Below are positions 1 through 6,456 of a stretch of DNA of 12,790 bases, one piece after another; position 1 is the stretch's first letter; every line of letters begins with the position of its first letter. The notes beneath the pieces were generated by a model. The model ran no database searches. It was not told where the DNA came from and saw only the letters and a list, made by a program, of their open reading frames with translations. Position numbers and translations under genes: made by a program. The stretch spans positions 1 through 12,790 of the forward strand of contig URER01000055.1 in assembly GCA_900547005.1 (NCBI GenBank), read 5' to 3'. This DNA comes from an uncultured Prevotella sp. (GTDB lineage Bacteria; Bacteroidota; Bacteroidia; Bacteroidales; Bacteroidaceae).

Positions 1-18
1 TTATGTTTTACACCATAT

Positions 19-51
19 AAAAAAAAGAGGCTGCGCCTATTTTGACACAGC
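19..51 (-). terminator. Leftward terminator-like hairpin
   Basis: Read on the minus strand, GCTGTGTC (51-44) pairs with GGCGCAGC (37-30) around a 6-nt loop. This gives an 8-bp stem with two G-U wobbles, followed by CTC and a run of eight T (26-19), which is the form of a rho-independent terminator. On the plus strand the two wobbles become C-A mismatches and there is no T run, so the leftward reading is better. No minus-strand gene lies immediately to the right, so what it would terminate is unclear. It may be a relic or serve a transcript not recognised here. Confidence 0.4.
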
Positions 52-74
52 ACCTAATTTGTATTGGTCATAGT

Positions 75-185
75 GGTTACGAGCATTTTGGCCTTAGTAT
101 TTAAGTAATTCGGATGTAGTACTCGAGTAATTTGGGTGCAGTACTCGAGTATTTCGGGCCTGATTACTTGAGTATTTTGGGCTTA
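75..185. repeat. Five imperfect 22-bp tandem repeats
   Basis: Units start at about 75, 97, 119, 141 and 164, with one extra base before the last. The approximate consensus is GTACTCGAGTATTTYGGGC followed by about three variable bases. Units 3 and 4 are most alike and each contains the perfect 10-bp palindrome TACTCGAGTA (120-129 and 142-151). The outer units are progressively more divergent, and a still weaker unit may occupy 53-74. The repeats abut without spacers, so this is not a CRISPR array, and 22 is not a multiple of three, so it is unlikely to be coding. It lies in the gene-free 390 bp before infC. Function is unknown; a protein-binding array or a decaying minisatellite are both possible. 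Confidence 0.75.
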
Positions 186-241
186 ATACTGAAAAGATAG
201 AATAAGCAATATTGAGCTAAAGAAATAGACATAAAAAAGTG

Positions 242-298
242 TATTGCTGTCCGCTAAAAGTTTTTATCATTGACAAAAACTTTTAGCGGACAGCAATA
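242..298. repeat. Perfect 24-bp inverted repeat, IS-end-like
   Basis: The arms at 242-265 and 275-298 are perfect reverse complements separated by 9 nt. Each arm contains TGTCCGCTAAAA, which recurs at 8636-8647 in a 20-bp stretch matching this left arm at 18 positions. Read as protein, the right arm gives TFSGQQ followed by a stop (279-299), which resembles, from memory, the C-terminal end of some Bacteroidetes IS4-like transposases. The simplest reading is that both ends of an insertion sequence, or a miniature derivative, remain here without the middle. No clean target-site duplication is visible. It could also act as a strong RNA hairpin, though no good T run follows on the plus strand. 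Confidence 0.6.
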
Positions 299-327
299 AA
301 AATGTATGGAAAAAACATTAGAAATAT

Positions 328-358
328 TTTGGTAATTACCTGAATTATTGTAACTTTG
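328..358 (+). promoter_or_regulatory. infC operon promoter, Bacteroidetes type
   Basis: TTTG at 328-331 and TAACTTTG at 351-358 are 19 nt apart, an exact fit to the Bacteroidetes primary-sigma consensus. Transcription would start around 364-368, giving a leader of about 30 nt before the infC ATG at 394. The perfect palindrome GGTAATTACC (331-340) overlaps the upstream box and the spacer, a position where a bound repressor would block polymerase. Confidence 0.75.
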
Positions 359-393
359 CAGCCGTTTAGCAAGAAGACAATTAAAATAGTTTG

Positions 394-1071
394 ATGAAGA
401 ATGACAAAATAAAGAATCAGTACCGCGTGAACGAACAGATTCGCGTTAGGGAAGTGCGTGTTGTGAGTGAAGATGGCTCAGAGGTTATGCCAACCCGTAA
501 GGCTTTAGATATGGCTCGAAACGAGGGCGTTGACCTTGTTGAAATCTCACCGAATGCTCAACCGCCGGTTTGCCGCCTCATCGACTATTCTAAGTTCCTG
601 TACCAGCAGAAGAAACGTCAGAAAGAGATGAAGCAGAAGCAGGTGAAGCAGGAAGTTAAGGAGATTCGTTTCGGCCCTCAGACCGATGACCACGATTATA
701 AATTTAAGTTGAAGCACGCCATTGAATTCCTCGAAGAAGGTAATAAGGTGCGCGCATACGTATTCTTCCGTGGTCGTTCTATTCTTTTCAAAGAGCAGGG
801 TGAAGTGCTCCTGTTGCGCTTTGCCAATGACTTGGAGGAATACGGAAAGGTGGAGCAGTTGCCGAAGTTGGAAGGCAAGAAAATGTTCCTATTCCTCGCT
901 CCTAAAAAAGCCGGAGTAGCAAAACAGAGCCAGCAGAAGCGCGATAAGCTCGCTGCTGAGGAAGCAAAGAAAGCCGGAGTAAGGTCTGAAGAAAGCGTTG
1001 CCCCCGTAGGTGGTGGCCTTTTCGATAACGCAAAGAACGGCGCAGACGTGCTGAAGAAACTGACAGAATAA
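394..1071 (+). CDS. infC: Translation initiation factor IF-3
   Basis: IF-3 binds the 30S subunit, keeps it from rejoining 50S too early and checks the start codon-initiator tRNA pairing. The N-terminal domain occupies roughly residues 8-75, with the conserved stretch LVEISPNAQPPVCRLIDYSK. A lysine/glutamine-rich linker follows, then the C-terminal domain (about 83-172) with EIRFGPQTDDHD and the GRSILFKEQGE segment. The last 50 or so residues form an Ala/Lys/Glu-rich tail beyond the usual 180-residue protein; it contains KKAGV twice, 63 bp apart. I chose ATG 394 because it begins MKNDKIKNQYRVNEQ as in other Bacteroidales; a TTG at 391 is in frame but less likely. It is the first gene of infC-rpmI-rplT. 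The thrS gene often found just upstream in this group is not in the window. Confidence 0.96.
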   Translation: MKNDKIKNQYRVNEQIRVREVRVVSEDGSEVMPTRKALDMARNEGVDLVEISPNAQPPVCRLIDYSKFLYQQKKRQKEMKQKQVKQEVKEIRFGPQTDDHDYKFKLKHAIEFLEEGNKVRAYVFFRGRSILFKEQGEVLLLRFANDLEEYGKVEQLPKLEGKKMFLFLAPKKAGVAKQSQQKRDKLAAEEAKKAGVRSEESVAPVGGGLFDNAKNGADVLKKLTE

Positions 1072-1141
1072 TCCGACAGAACGGGACCGGAAGACATTTC
1101 GCAATGTGTTCTATGTGCTAAGATAAGAAAAAACATGGTGC

Positions 1142-1164
1142 GTAACGCCCGGTATATGCGTTGC
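1142..1164 (+). promoter_or_regulatory. Hairpin in infC-rpmI spacer
   Basis: GTAACGC (1142-1148) pairs with GCGTTGC (1158-1164), a 7-bp stem with one G-U and a 9-nt loop. It lies in the unusually long 128-nt gap between infC and rpmI; rpmI and rplT are only 33 nt apart. In Escherichia coli and Bacillus subtilis the bL20 protein represses this operon by binding leader RNA. The spacing and hairpin suggest a similar site, but I cannot match a known bL20 target here. No T run follows, so it is not a simple terminator. Confidence 0.25.
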
Positions 1165-1199
1165 CGCTATAATATAATAACAATTTAAAACATAAAAAA

Positions 1200-1397
1200 A
1201 TGCCAAAAGTAAAGACAAACGCCGGCGCAAAGAAAAGATTTCGTTTCACCGGTACAGGTAAGATTAAGAGAAAGCACGCTTACCACAGTCATATCTTGAC
1301 TAAGAAAACCAAGAAGCAGAAGAGAAATCTGGCTCAAATGACATTAGTAGACAACAGCAACCAAAAGCAGGTTCGCGATTTGCTCAATCTTCGTTAA
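1200..1397 (+). CDS. rpmI: 50S ribosomal protein bL35
   Basis: This is a small, strongly basic protein of the large ribosomal subunit. Its 65 residues match the usual length of bL35. The N-terminus MPKVKTNAGAKKRFRFTGTG and the KIKRKHAYHSHILTKKTKKQKRNL core are the family's conserved features. The ATG follows an A-rich stretch with no clear Shine-Dalgarno sequence, common in Bacteroidetes. It sits between infC and rplT, as in most bacteria, and is almost certainly co-transcribed from the infC promoter, since I see no Bacteroidetes-type promoter in the upstream gap. Confidence 0.97.
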   Translation: MPKVKTNAGAKKRFRFTGTGKIKRKHAYHSHILTKKTKKQKRNLAQMTLVDNSNQKQVRDLLNLR

Positions 1398-1430
1398 TCA
1401 TTAGTCAAACATTAAAAAAGGAACAAAACT

Positions 1431-1775
1431 ATGCCAAGATCAGTAAATCACGTTGCATCAAAAGCAAAGAGAACAAGAATTCTGAAGCTCACAAAAGGTT
1501 ATTTCGGAGCTCGTAAGAATGTTTGGACGGTAGCAAAGAACACTTGGGAGAAAGGTTTGACTTATGCTTACCGTGATCGCCGTAATAAGAAACGTACATT
1601 CCGCGCATTGTGGATTCAGCGTATCAACGCTGCCGCACGTCTTGAGGGTATGAGCTATTCACAGTTGATGGGTGCTCTTCATAAGGCTGGTATCGATTTG
1701 AACCGTAAGGTTCTTGCAGACCTCGCCGTTAATAATCCTGAAGCATTCAAGGCAATTGTTGATAAGGTAAAGTAA
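1431..1775 (+). CDS. rplT: 50S ribosomal protein bL20
   Basis: bL20 is an early-assembly protein of the large subunit that binds 23S rRNA and, in well-studied bacteria, also represses its own operon. The 114 residues include the basic, extended N-terminal arm (MPRSVNHVASKAKRTRILK), then GYFGARKNVWTVAKN, YRDRRNKKRTFR, LWIQRINAAAR and the globular C-terminal domain with GIDLNRKVLADLA. A purine-rich AAAAAAGGAAC at 1414-1424 is a plausible ribosome-binding site. It is the last gene of the operon; a strong terminator begins 23 nt after its stop codon. Confidence 0.97.
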   Translation: MPRSVNHVASKAKRTRILKLTKGYFGARKNVWTVAKNTWEKGLTYAYRDRRNKKRTFRALWIQRINAAARLEGMSYSQLMGALHKAGIDLNRKVLADLAVNNPEAFKAIVDKVK

Positions 1776-1777
1776 AC

Positions 1778-1793
1778 ATTATCTTAAGATAAT
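1778..1793. repeat. Perfect 16-bp palindrome after rplT
   Basis: ATTATCTTAAGATAAT is a perfect palindrome beginning three bases after the rplT stop codon. As RNA it could form a 6-bp stem with a TTAA loop just ahead of the main terminator. It might protect the mRNA 3' end or bind a dimeric protein; being A/T-rich it may also be incidental. Confidence 0.4.
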
Positions 1794-1797
1794 AAAG

Positions 1798-1837
1798 AAA
1801 GGGTTGTGTAGCATTGCGCTGACACAACCCTTTTTTG
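1798..1837. terminator. Bidirectional rho-independent terminator
   Basis: GGGTTGTGT (1801-1809) pairs perfectly with ACACAACCC (1822-1830); three flanking A-T pairs extend the stem to 12 bp. A TTTTTTGTTG run follows on the plus strand. Read leftward, the stem is followed by TTTCTTTATTATC. It sits between the convergent genes rplT (+) and tex (-) and probably ends both transcripts. Confidence 0.9.
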
Positions 1838-1903
1838 TTGTTTATTCTTTTTTTATTGAGCTTTATATTCTTAGGCTAAGAAATCGCTATAACCCTAAAT
1901 AGA

Positions 1904-4051
1904 TTATAACGACTTCATAGACAGTGATATACGGTTGCGTTTCGTGTCTACTTCCACTACACGCACGCGGACGTGTTGGTGCAGTTTCACCACTTCTGTC
2001 GGGTCGCTGACATATCTGTCGGCAAGTTGCGAGATGTGAACGAGGCCGTCCTGATGGACACCGATGTCTACAAATGCGCCGAAGTTAGTTATGTTTGTAA
2101 CGATGCCGTTAAGTTCCATTCCCGCAATCAAGTCGCTAACTTCCTTCACGTTAGGGTCGAAATCGAACTCCTCTAACTGTTCGCGAGGATCTCTTCCCGG
2201 CTTTTCCAACTCCTGCATAATGTCGGTCAGGGTAGGCAGACCAATGTCTTTGGTTACGTATTTGTCTATCTTGATATTCTTCCTACGTTCCTTTTCGCCT
2301 ATCAGTTCAGCTACGCTGCATCCACAGTCCTTTGCCATCTGCTCCACGATGTGATAGCTTTCGGGATGCACGGCACTGTTATCGAGCGGATTCTTGGCCT
2401 CGGGGATACGTAAAAATCCCGCGCACTGTTGATAAACCGACGGTCCGAGACGTGGAACTTTCTTCAGTTGGGCACGCGAGGTAAACGCTCCGTTTTCCTT
2501 CCGATAGTCTACAATATTCTTGGCGAGCATCGGTCCGAGACCGCTTACGTATGTCAGAAGGTGCTGCGACGCCGTATTCAGGTTCACTCCAACAGTATTT
2601 ACGCAACTCTCCACAGTCCTGTCAAGCGAATGTTTCAATTTCGTTTGGTCCACATCGTGTTGATATTGTCCCACGCCGATGCTTTTAGGATCAATCTTCA
2701 CAAGTTCGGCCAAAGGGTCCATAAGCCGTCGGCCTATCGACACGGCCCCCCTTACGGTTACATCCTCGTTAGGAAATTCATCCCTTGCCACCTTCGATGC
2801 CGAATAGACGGACGCTCCGTCCTCGCTCACAACAAACACCTTTATGTCCTTGCCGAACGCAGCCTTTGCCTTTGCTACGCAACCATCAATGAACTCCCGT
2901 GTCTCCCTGCTTGCCGTACCGTTACCGATTGCGATAGCTTCAATGTGATATTGGCGCAGCATTTCCTCCACGGATTTGGATGCTTGGATACTCATCGACT
3001 TTGGCGGATGTGGGAAAATGGCCTCATGATGTAGCAGATTACCTTGTTCGTCGAGGCAAACCGTCTTACAGCCGGTGCGGAATCCAGGGTCTACTCCTAG
3101 TACTCTCTTTTGTCCGAGAGGTGCAGAAAGCAATAGCTGGCGCAGGTTTTCCACAAATACTTTGATTGCTTCCTCATCTGCTTTCTCCTTGCTCAGAGCG
3201 GCAAACTCATTTTCAATAGACGGCTTCAACAAACGTTTGTAGCTGTCTTCCGCCGCTTCATGGATGATGTTTCCGCACGGGCTGGGATAGCGCACATAGT
3301 GTCTTTTTAGTTTTTCTATGCACTCTTCTTCGTCGGGCGATATGCTAACACGCAATATACCCTCGTTCTCGCCGCGTCGTATGGCAAGCAGTCTGTGTGA
3401 AGAACAGCGTCGTAATGGTTCTGAAAAGTCGAAGTAGTCGGTGTATTTCTGAGCCTCCTCAGTGTCTTTCTTGGCCTTTACAACCTTCGATGATATAATG
3501 GCCGAACGCCTGAAAGCCCCTCGCAGTTGGTTTCTCGACCGTTCGTCCTCGCTTATCCTTTCGGCAATGATGTCCTTTGCTCCGGCTATCGCAGCCTCTC
3601 TGTCGGCTACATTACCTCCGACAAACCGCTGAGCAGCTTCTATAGGATTGCGTTCGCGTTGCAACATGATAATGTCAGCCAACGGTTCCAGCCCCAGCTC
3701 CCTCGCAATCTGTGCCTTTGTGCAGCGCTTTGGCTTGTAGGGCAGGTAAATGTCTTCCAGTTCTGTAGCTTCCCAACAGTTTTCTATGCGCTGTTGCAGT
3801 TCTGTATTCATCTTTCCCTGCTCGGTGATAGTCTTTATAATCGTCTCCTTTCGCTTGGCTATCTCTTTGCATTTGTCATTCTTTTCGGCAATCTGCGCAA
3901 TCTGAACCTCGTCCATTCCGCCCGTTTTTTCTTTGCGGTAGCGCGATATGAATGGTATGGTGCAGTCCTCTTCAAGCAACGCCAGCGTGTTTTCAACCTT
4001 TTGTTCGGGTAAATTCAGTTGTGTCGCTATTCTCTTTGTGAATATATTCAT
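1904..4051 (-). CDS. tex: Tex-type S1 RNA-binding factor
   Basis: Tex is a cytoplasmic nucleic-acid-binding protein related to eukaryotic Spt6 and linked to transcription; its exact biochemical role varies between species. The 715 residues have the standard order: an N-terminal helical region containing IPFISRYRKEKTGGMDE and LEDIYLPYKPKR; a YqgF/RNase H-like domain from about 315 with VLGVDPGFRTG (Asp321); helix-hairpin-helix segments around 490-560 with LNTASQHLLTYVSGLGP and KVPRLGPSVYQQ; and a C-terminal S1 domain (about 645-715) with GIVTNITNFGAFVDIGVHQDG. The ATG at 4051-4049 gives the expected MNIFTKRIATQLNLP start. Length and domains are complete, with no frameshift seen. It stands alone on the minus strand between two plus-strand units. 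Confidence 0.95.
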   Translation of the reverse strand: MNIFTKRIATQLNLPEQKVENTLALLEEDCTIPFISRYRKEKTGGMDEVQIAQIAEKNDKCKEIAKRKETIIKTITEQGKMNTELQQRIENCWEATELEDIYLPYKPKRCTKAQIARELGLEPLADIIMLQRERNPIEAAQRFVGGNVADREAAIAGAKDIIAERISEDERSRNQLRGAFRRSAIISSKVVKAKKDTEEAQKYTDYFDFSEPLRRCSSHRLLAIRRGENEGILRVSISPDEEECIEKLKRHYVRYPSPCGNIIHEAAEDSYKRLLKPSIENEFAALSKEKADEEAIKVFVENLRQLLLSAPLGQKRVLGVDPGFRTGCKTVCLDEQGNLLHHEAIFPHPPKSMSIQASKSVEEMLRQYHIEAIAIGNGTASRETREFIDGCVAKAKAAFGKDIKVFVVSEDGASVYSASKVARDEFPNEDVTVRGAVSIGRRLMDPLAELVKIDPKSIGVGQYQHDVDQTKLKHSLDRTVESCVNTVGVNLNTASQHLLTYVSGLGPMLAKNIVDYRKENGAFTSRAQLKKVPRLGPSVYQQCAGFLRIPEAKNPLDNSAVHPESYHIVEQMAKDCGCSVAELIGEKERRKNIKIDKYVTKDIGLPTLTDIMQELEKPGRDPREQLEEFDFDPNVKEVSDLIAGMELNGIVTNITNFGAFVDIGVHQDGLVHISQLADRYVSDPTEVVKLHQHVRVRVVEVDTKRNRISLSMKSL

Positions 4052-4071
4052 TGATGTAATTTGTTTGTGCC

Positions 4072-4094
4072 GACGAGCTTATGAAGGACTCGTC
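4072..4094 (-). promoter_or_regulatory. Hairpin in tex leader
   Basis: GACGAG (4072-4077) and CTCGTC (4089-4094) form a 6-bp stem, with a further CTT/AAG pairing inside. If tex transcription begins near the promoter candidate at 4122-4151, this hairpin lies in the 5' untranslated region about 20 nt before the start codon, where it could affect ribosome access. No known riboswitch is recognised. Confidence 0.3.
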
Positions 4095-4121
4095 AACGTT
4101 TCATATATATTTATTGTGGCA

Positions 4122-4151
4122 CAAATTTAGCTAAAAACAATGAGAAAACAT
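4122..4151 (-). promoter_or_regulatory. Candidate tex promoter
   Basis: On the minus strand TAAATTTG (4129-4122) fits the TAnnTTTG downstream box. The upstream box at the expected distance, ATG at 4151-4149 after 19 nt, is only a partial match to TTG. The predicted start near 4115 would leave a leader of about 65 nt. Confidence 0.45.
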
Positions 4152-4333
4152 TCACGATAAGAGATAAAAGTGGTTTCGAAACAGATATGGTTGTGTTTCA
4201 ATAGTATATAGAATACATCCTGAAATAGCTTTAATCAGAGAGGGGATAGGTATGGTCATATTATTGATAGTGTCGGATGTTTGAATATTTAGCGTATCTT
4301 TTTCTCTTAAAACGCCAAAATCTTTATTACCTC

Positions 4334-4366
4334 TGTGCCTGATTTCGTATATTTTGCATACCTTTG
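4334..4366 (+). promoter_or_regulatory. Candidate ABC-F operon promoter
   Basis: TACCTTTG (4359-4366) fits the TAnnTTTG box; TGTG at 4334-4337, 21 nt upstream, is a weak match to TTTG. Transcription would begin around 4370-4375, leaving a leader of about 95 nt before the ATG at 4467. A 12-codon frame (MEQAGTAQINIE, 4372-4410) would begin almost at the transcript's first base. Confidence 0.45.
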
Positions 4367-4466
4367 CATATATGGAACAAGCAGGAACGGCCCAAATCAA
4401 TATTGAATAGCAGAGGCTTGCGCCTGTTTCCTAAGTAATATATATGTTATATATAATAAGGTATAG

Positions 4467-6425
4467 ATGATTTCTGTAGAAGGATTAAAAGTTGAGTTTG
4501 GTGTGAAACCGCTGTTTCAAGGTGTAAGCTACGTTATTAACGACAAGGATAGAATAGCACTTGTCGGTAAGAACGGAGCCGGGAAGTCGACGATGCTTAA
4601 GATTTTGTGCGGGCAACAGAAGCCAACTTCGGGTGTCGTAGCTGTGCCAAACGATACCACAATAGGCTATCTTCCACAGGTAATGAAGCTCTCCGACGAC
4701 ACAACGGTGCGCGAAGAGACGCGTAAGGCATTTGCAGGAAACACGAAATTAAAGGAAGATATAGACCGTATGAATGCGGAACTCTCGGAACGTACTGATT
4801 ATGAGAGCGAAAGCTATATGGCGCTCGTGAATAAGTTCACACAGGAACATGAACGTTATATGATGCTCGGAGGCGAGAATTATGAGGCGGAAATAGAGCG
4901 CACGCTTACCGGTCTTGGATTCAAAAGAACTGATTTTGAACGCCCGACGAGCGAGTTCAGCGGTGGATGGCGTATGCGAATAGAGTTGGCAAAGATACTT
5001 TTGCAGCGCCCAGATGTTCTCCTTCTCGACGAGCCGACCAACCACCTCGACATCGAAAGTATTCAGTGGCTGGAGCAGTTCCTTGCTCAGAGCGCGAATG
5101 CCGTAGTGCTTGTGAGCCACGACCGTGCTTTCATCAACAATGTGACGAACCGCACTTTGGAGATTTCGTGTGGGCAGGTGATAGACTATAAAGTAAAATA
5201 TGATGAGTATGTGAAACTGCGTGCCGAACGTAGAGAACAACAGTTGAGGGCTTACGAGAACCAACAAAAGGAAATAGCTGATATAAAGACATTTATAGAA
5301 CGGTTCAGATATAAGCCTTCGAAGGCTGTACAAGTGCAGAGTCGCATAAAGCAATTGGAAAAGATAGTGCCCATAGAGATTGACGAAGTGGACAATTCTG
5401 CATTACGTTTGAAATTCCCGCCATGCTTGCGGAGTGGAGATTATCCGGTGATTTGCGACGAAGTGCGCAAGGATTACGGTTCGCATACGGTATTCGACAA
5501 TGTTACTCTGACGATAAAACGAGGCGAGAAAGTGGCTTTCGTGGGCAAGAACGGTGAGGGAAAGTCAACGCTTGTGAAGTGTATAATGGGCGAGATACCT
5601 TATAGCGGAATGTTGAAAATAGGACATAACGTGCAGATTGGCTATTTCGCGCAGAATCAGGCACAGCTCCTTGATGAGAATCTCACGGTGTTTGAAACCA
5701 TCGACAACGTGGCTAAAGGCGACATCCGACTGCGCATAAACGACATTCTCGGAGCATTCATGTTCGGCGGCGAGGCATCGGAAAAGAAGGTAAAGGTGCT
5801 CAGCGGTGGCGAACGTAGCCGCCTTGCGATGATTCGTCTGCTGCTCGAACCGGTCAATCTGCTTATTCTCGACGAGCCGACAAACCATCTCGATATGCAG
5901 TCTAAAGATGTTTTGAAGGAGGCGATAAAGGCTTTTGACGGCACAGCCATCGTCGTGAGCCACGACCGTGAGTTCCTCGACGGCCTTGTAACAAAAGTCT
6001 ATGAGTTTGGAGGTGGAAAGGTTCGCGAGCATCTTGGTGGTATATACGATTTCCTGCGCCATCATAACATTGAAAGCCTTGACGCACTGGGAGGGAAAAA
6101 TGTGGATGAAGGTCTCTCAATCCAGAATCCTCAATCCCCGCTTTCAAATTCCCAATCCTCCAAATTGTCCTACGCCGAGCATAAGGAGCAGCAAAAAAAG
6201 ATACGTAAGGCAGAAAAAGCAGTTAAAGAGAGTGAGGCAAAGATAGAGACTTTGGAGCAGAAGATAAAGAGTCTTGATGCTAAGTTGTGCCTTCCAGAGC
6301 ACGCTGCCGATATGGATTTGATAGCAGAATATACCGAAACGAAGCGAGAACTCGATGAGGAAAACGACCGTTGGCTGCTGCTTTCAGAGCAGTTGGAAGA
6401 TGTAAAGGCTGAGCAGAATATATAA
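4467..6425 (+). CDS. ABC-F family ATPase
   Basis: ABC-F proteins have two fused ATPase domains and no membrane domain; known members bind the ribosomal E site and influence translation or rescue it from stalls. This 652-residue protein shows Walker A GKNGAGKS (34-41), signature SGGW (165-168) and Walker B with DE at 188-189; then the basic interdomain linker around 245-300 (ERFRYKPSKAVQVQSR). The second domain has GKNGEGKS (360-367), SGGE (446-449) and DE at 469-470. A charged coiled-coil C-terminal domain runs from about 568 to 652, as in YheS- and Uup-like members. Residues 551-565 are a Ser/Asn/Gln/Pro linker encoded by degenerate 7-bp repeats. A resistance role is not indicated. The downstream M13 peptidase gene is 31 nt away and probably co-transcribed. 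Confidence 0.92.
   Translation: MISVEGLKVEFGVKPLFQGVSYVINDKDRIALVGKNGAGKSTMLKILCGQQKPTSGVVAVPNDTTIGYLPQVMKLSDDTTVREETRKAFAGNTKLKEDIDRMNAELSERTDYESESYMALVNKFTQEHERYMMLGGENYEAEIERTLTGLGFKRTDFERPTSEFSGGWRMRIELAKILLQRPDVLLLDEPTNHLDIESIQWLEQFLAQSANAVVLVSHDRAFINNVTNRTLEISCGQVIDYKVKYDEYVKLRAERREQQLRAYENQQKEIADIKTFIERFRYKPSKAVQVQSRIKQLEKIVPIEIDEVDNSALRLKFPPCLRSGDYPVICDEVRKDYGSHTVFDNVTLTIKRGEKVAFVGKNGEGKSTLVKCIMGEIPYSGMLKIGHNVQIGYFAQNQAQLLDENLTVFETIDNVAKGDIRLRINDILGAFMFGGEASEKKVKVLSGGERSRLAMIRLLLEPVNLLILDEPTNHLDMQSKDVLKEAIKAFDGTAIVVSHDREFLDGLVTKVYEFGGGKVREHLGGIYDFLRHHNIESLDALGGKNVDEGLSIQNPQSPLSNSQSSKLSYAEHKEQQKKIRKAEKAVKESEAKIETLEQKIKSLDAKLCLPEHAADMDLIAEYTETKRELDEENDRWLLLSEQLEDVKAEQNI
6119..6160 (+). 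repeat. Degenerate heptanucleotide repeat in ABC-F gene
   Basis: The motif AATCC occurs at 6119, 6126, 6133 and 6154, all in one 7-bp register, with decayed units between (gctttca at 6140, aattccc at 6147). The consensus is about AATCCYC, six units in all. It encodes the low-complexity joint between the second ATPase domain and the C-terminal coiled coil. Because 7 is not a multiple of three, loss or gain of one unit would shift the frame. Confidence 0.7.
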
Positions 6426-6456
6426 AAGAATAATATAAAACCAAATCAAAACAAGT

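Larger units (their letters stand above)
4052..4466. other. Divergent intergenic region, no gene seen
   Basis: This 415-bp A/T-rich stretch separates tex (-) from the ABC-F gene (+). It holds the tex leader hairpin and promoter at its left end and a plus-strand promoter candidate near 4359. It also contains the palindrome GTTTCGAAAC (4173-4182) and two direct copies of TTTGCATA (4353-4360 and 4363-4370). The middle section, about 4183-4330, shows nothing I can assign. An 82-codon minus-strand frame across it has no recognisable family features. Confidence 0.5.

Noticed and set aside
75..185. CRISPR array
   Set aside because: The 22-bp units abut with no unique spacers, are imperfect, and no cas genes are present.
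391..393. TTG as the infC start codon
   Set aside because: The adjacent ATG at 394 gives the usual Bacteroidales N-terminus; nothing favours the TTG.
696..1136. 146-codon minus-strand frame over infC
   Set aside because: It lies antisense to the clearly coding IF-3 gene and shows only low-complexity Ser/Phe-rich sequence.
2429..3034. 201-codon plus-strand frame inside tex
   Set aside because: The opposite strand encodes the conserved YqgF and helix-hairpin-helix regions of Tex; this frame has no family features.
4152..4400. 82-codon minus-strand frame in the divergent intergenic region
   Set aside because: It has no recognised motif and spans the ABC-F promoter candidate; it may be chance in A/T-rich DNA.
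4749..5354. 201-codon minus-strand frame within the ABC-F gene
   Set aside because: It is antisense to intact ATPase motifs and is explained by the codon pattern of the real gene.
4467..6425. Antibiotic-resistance ABC-F or a transporter ATPase
   Set aside because: The long coiled-coil C-terminal domain and general sequence fit housekeeping YheS/Uup-like members; no membrane partner or resistance-type context is seen.
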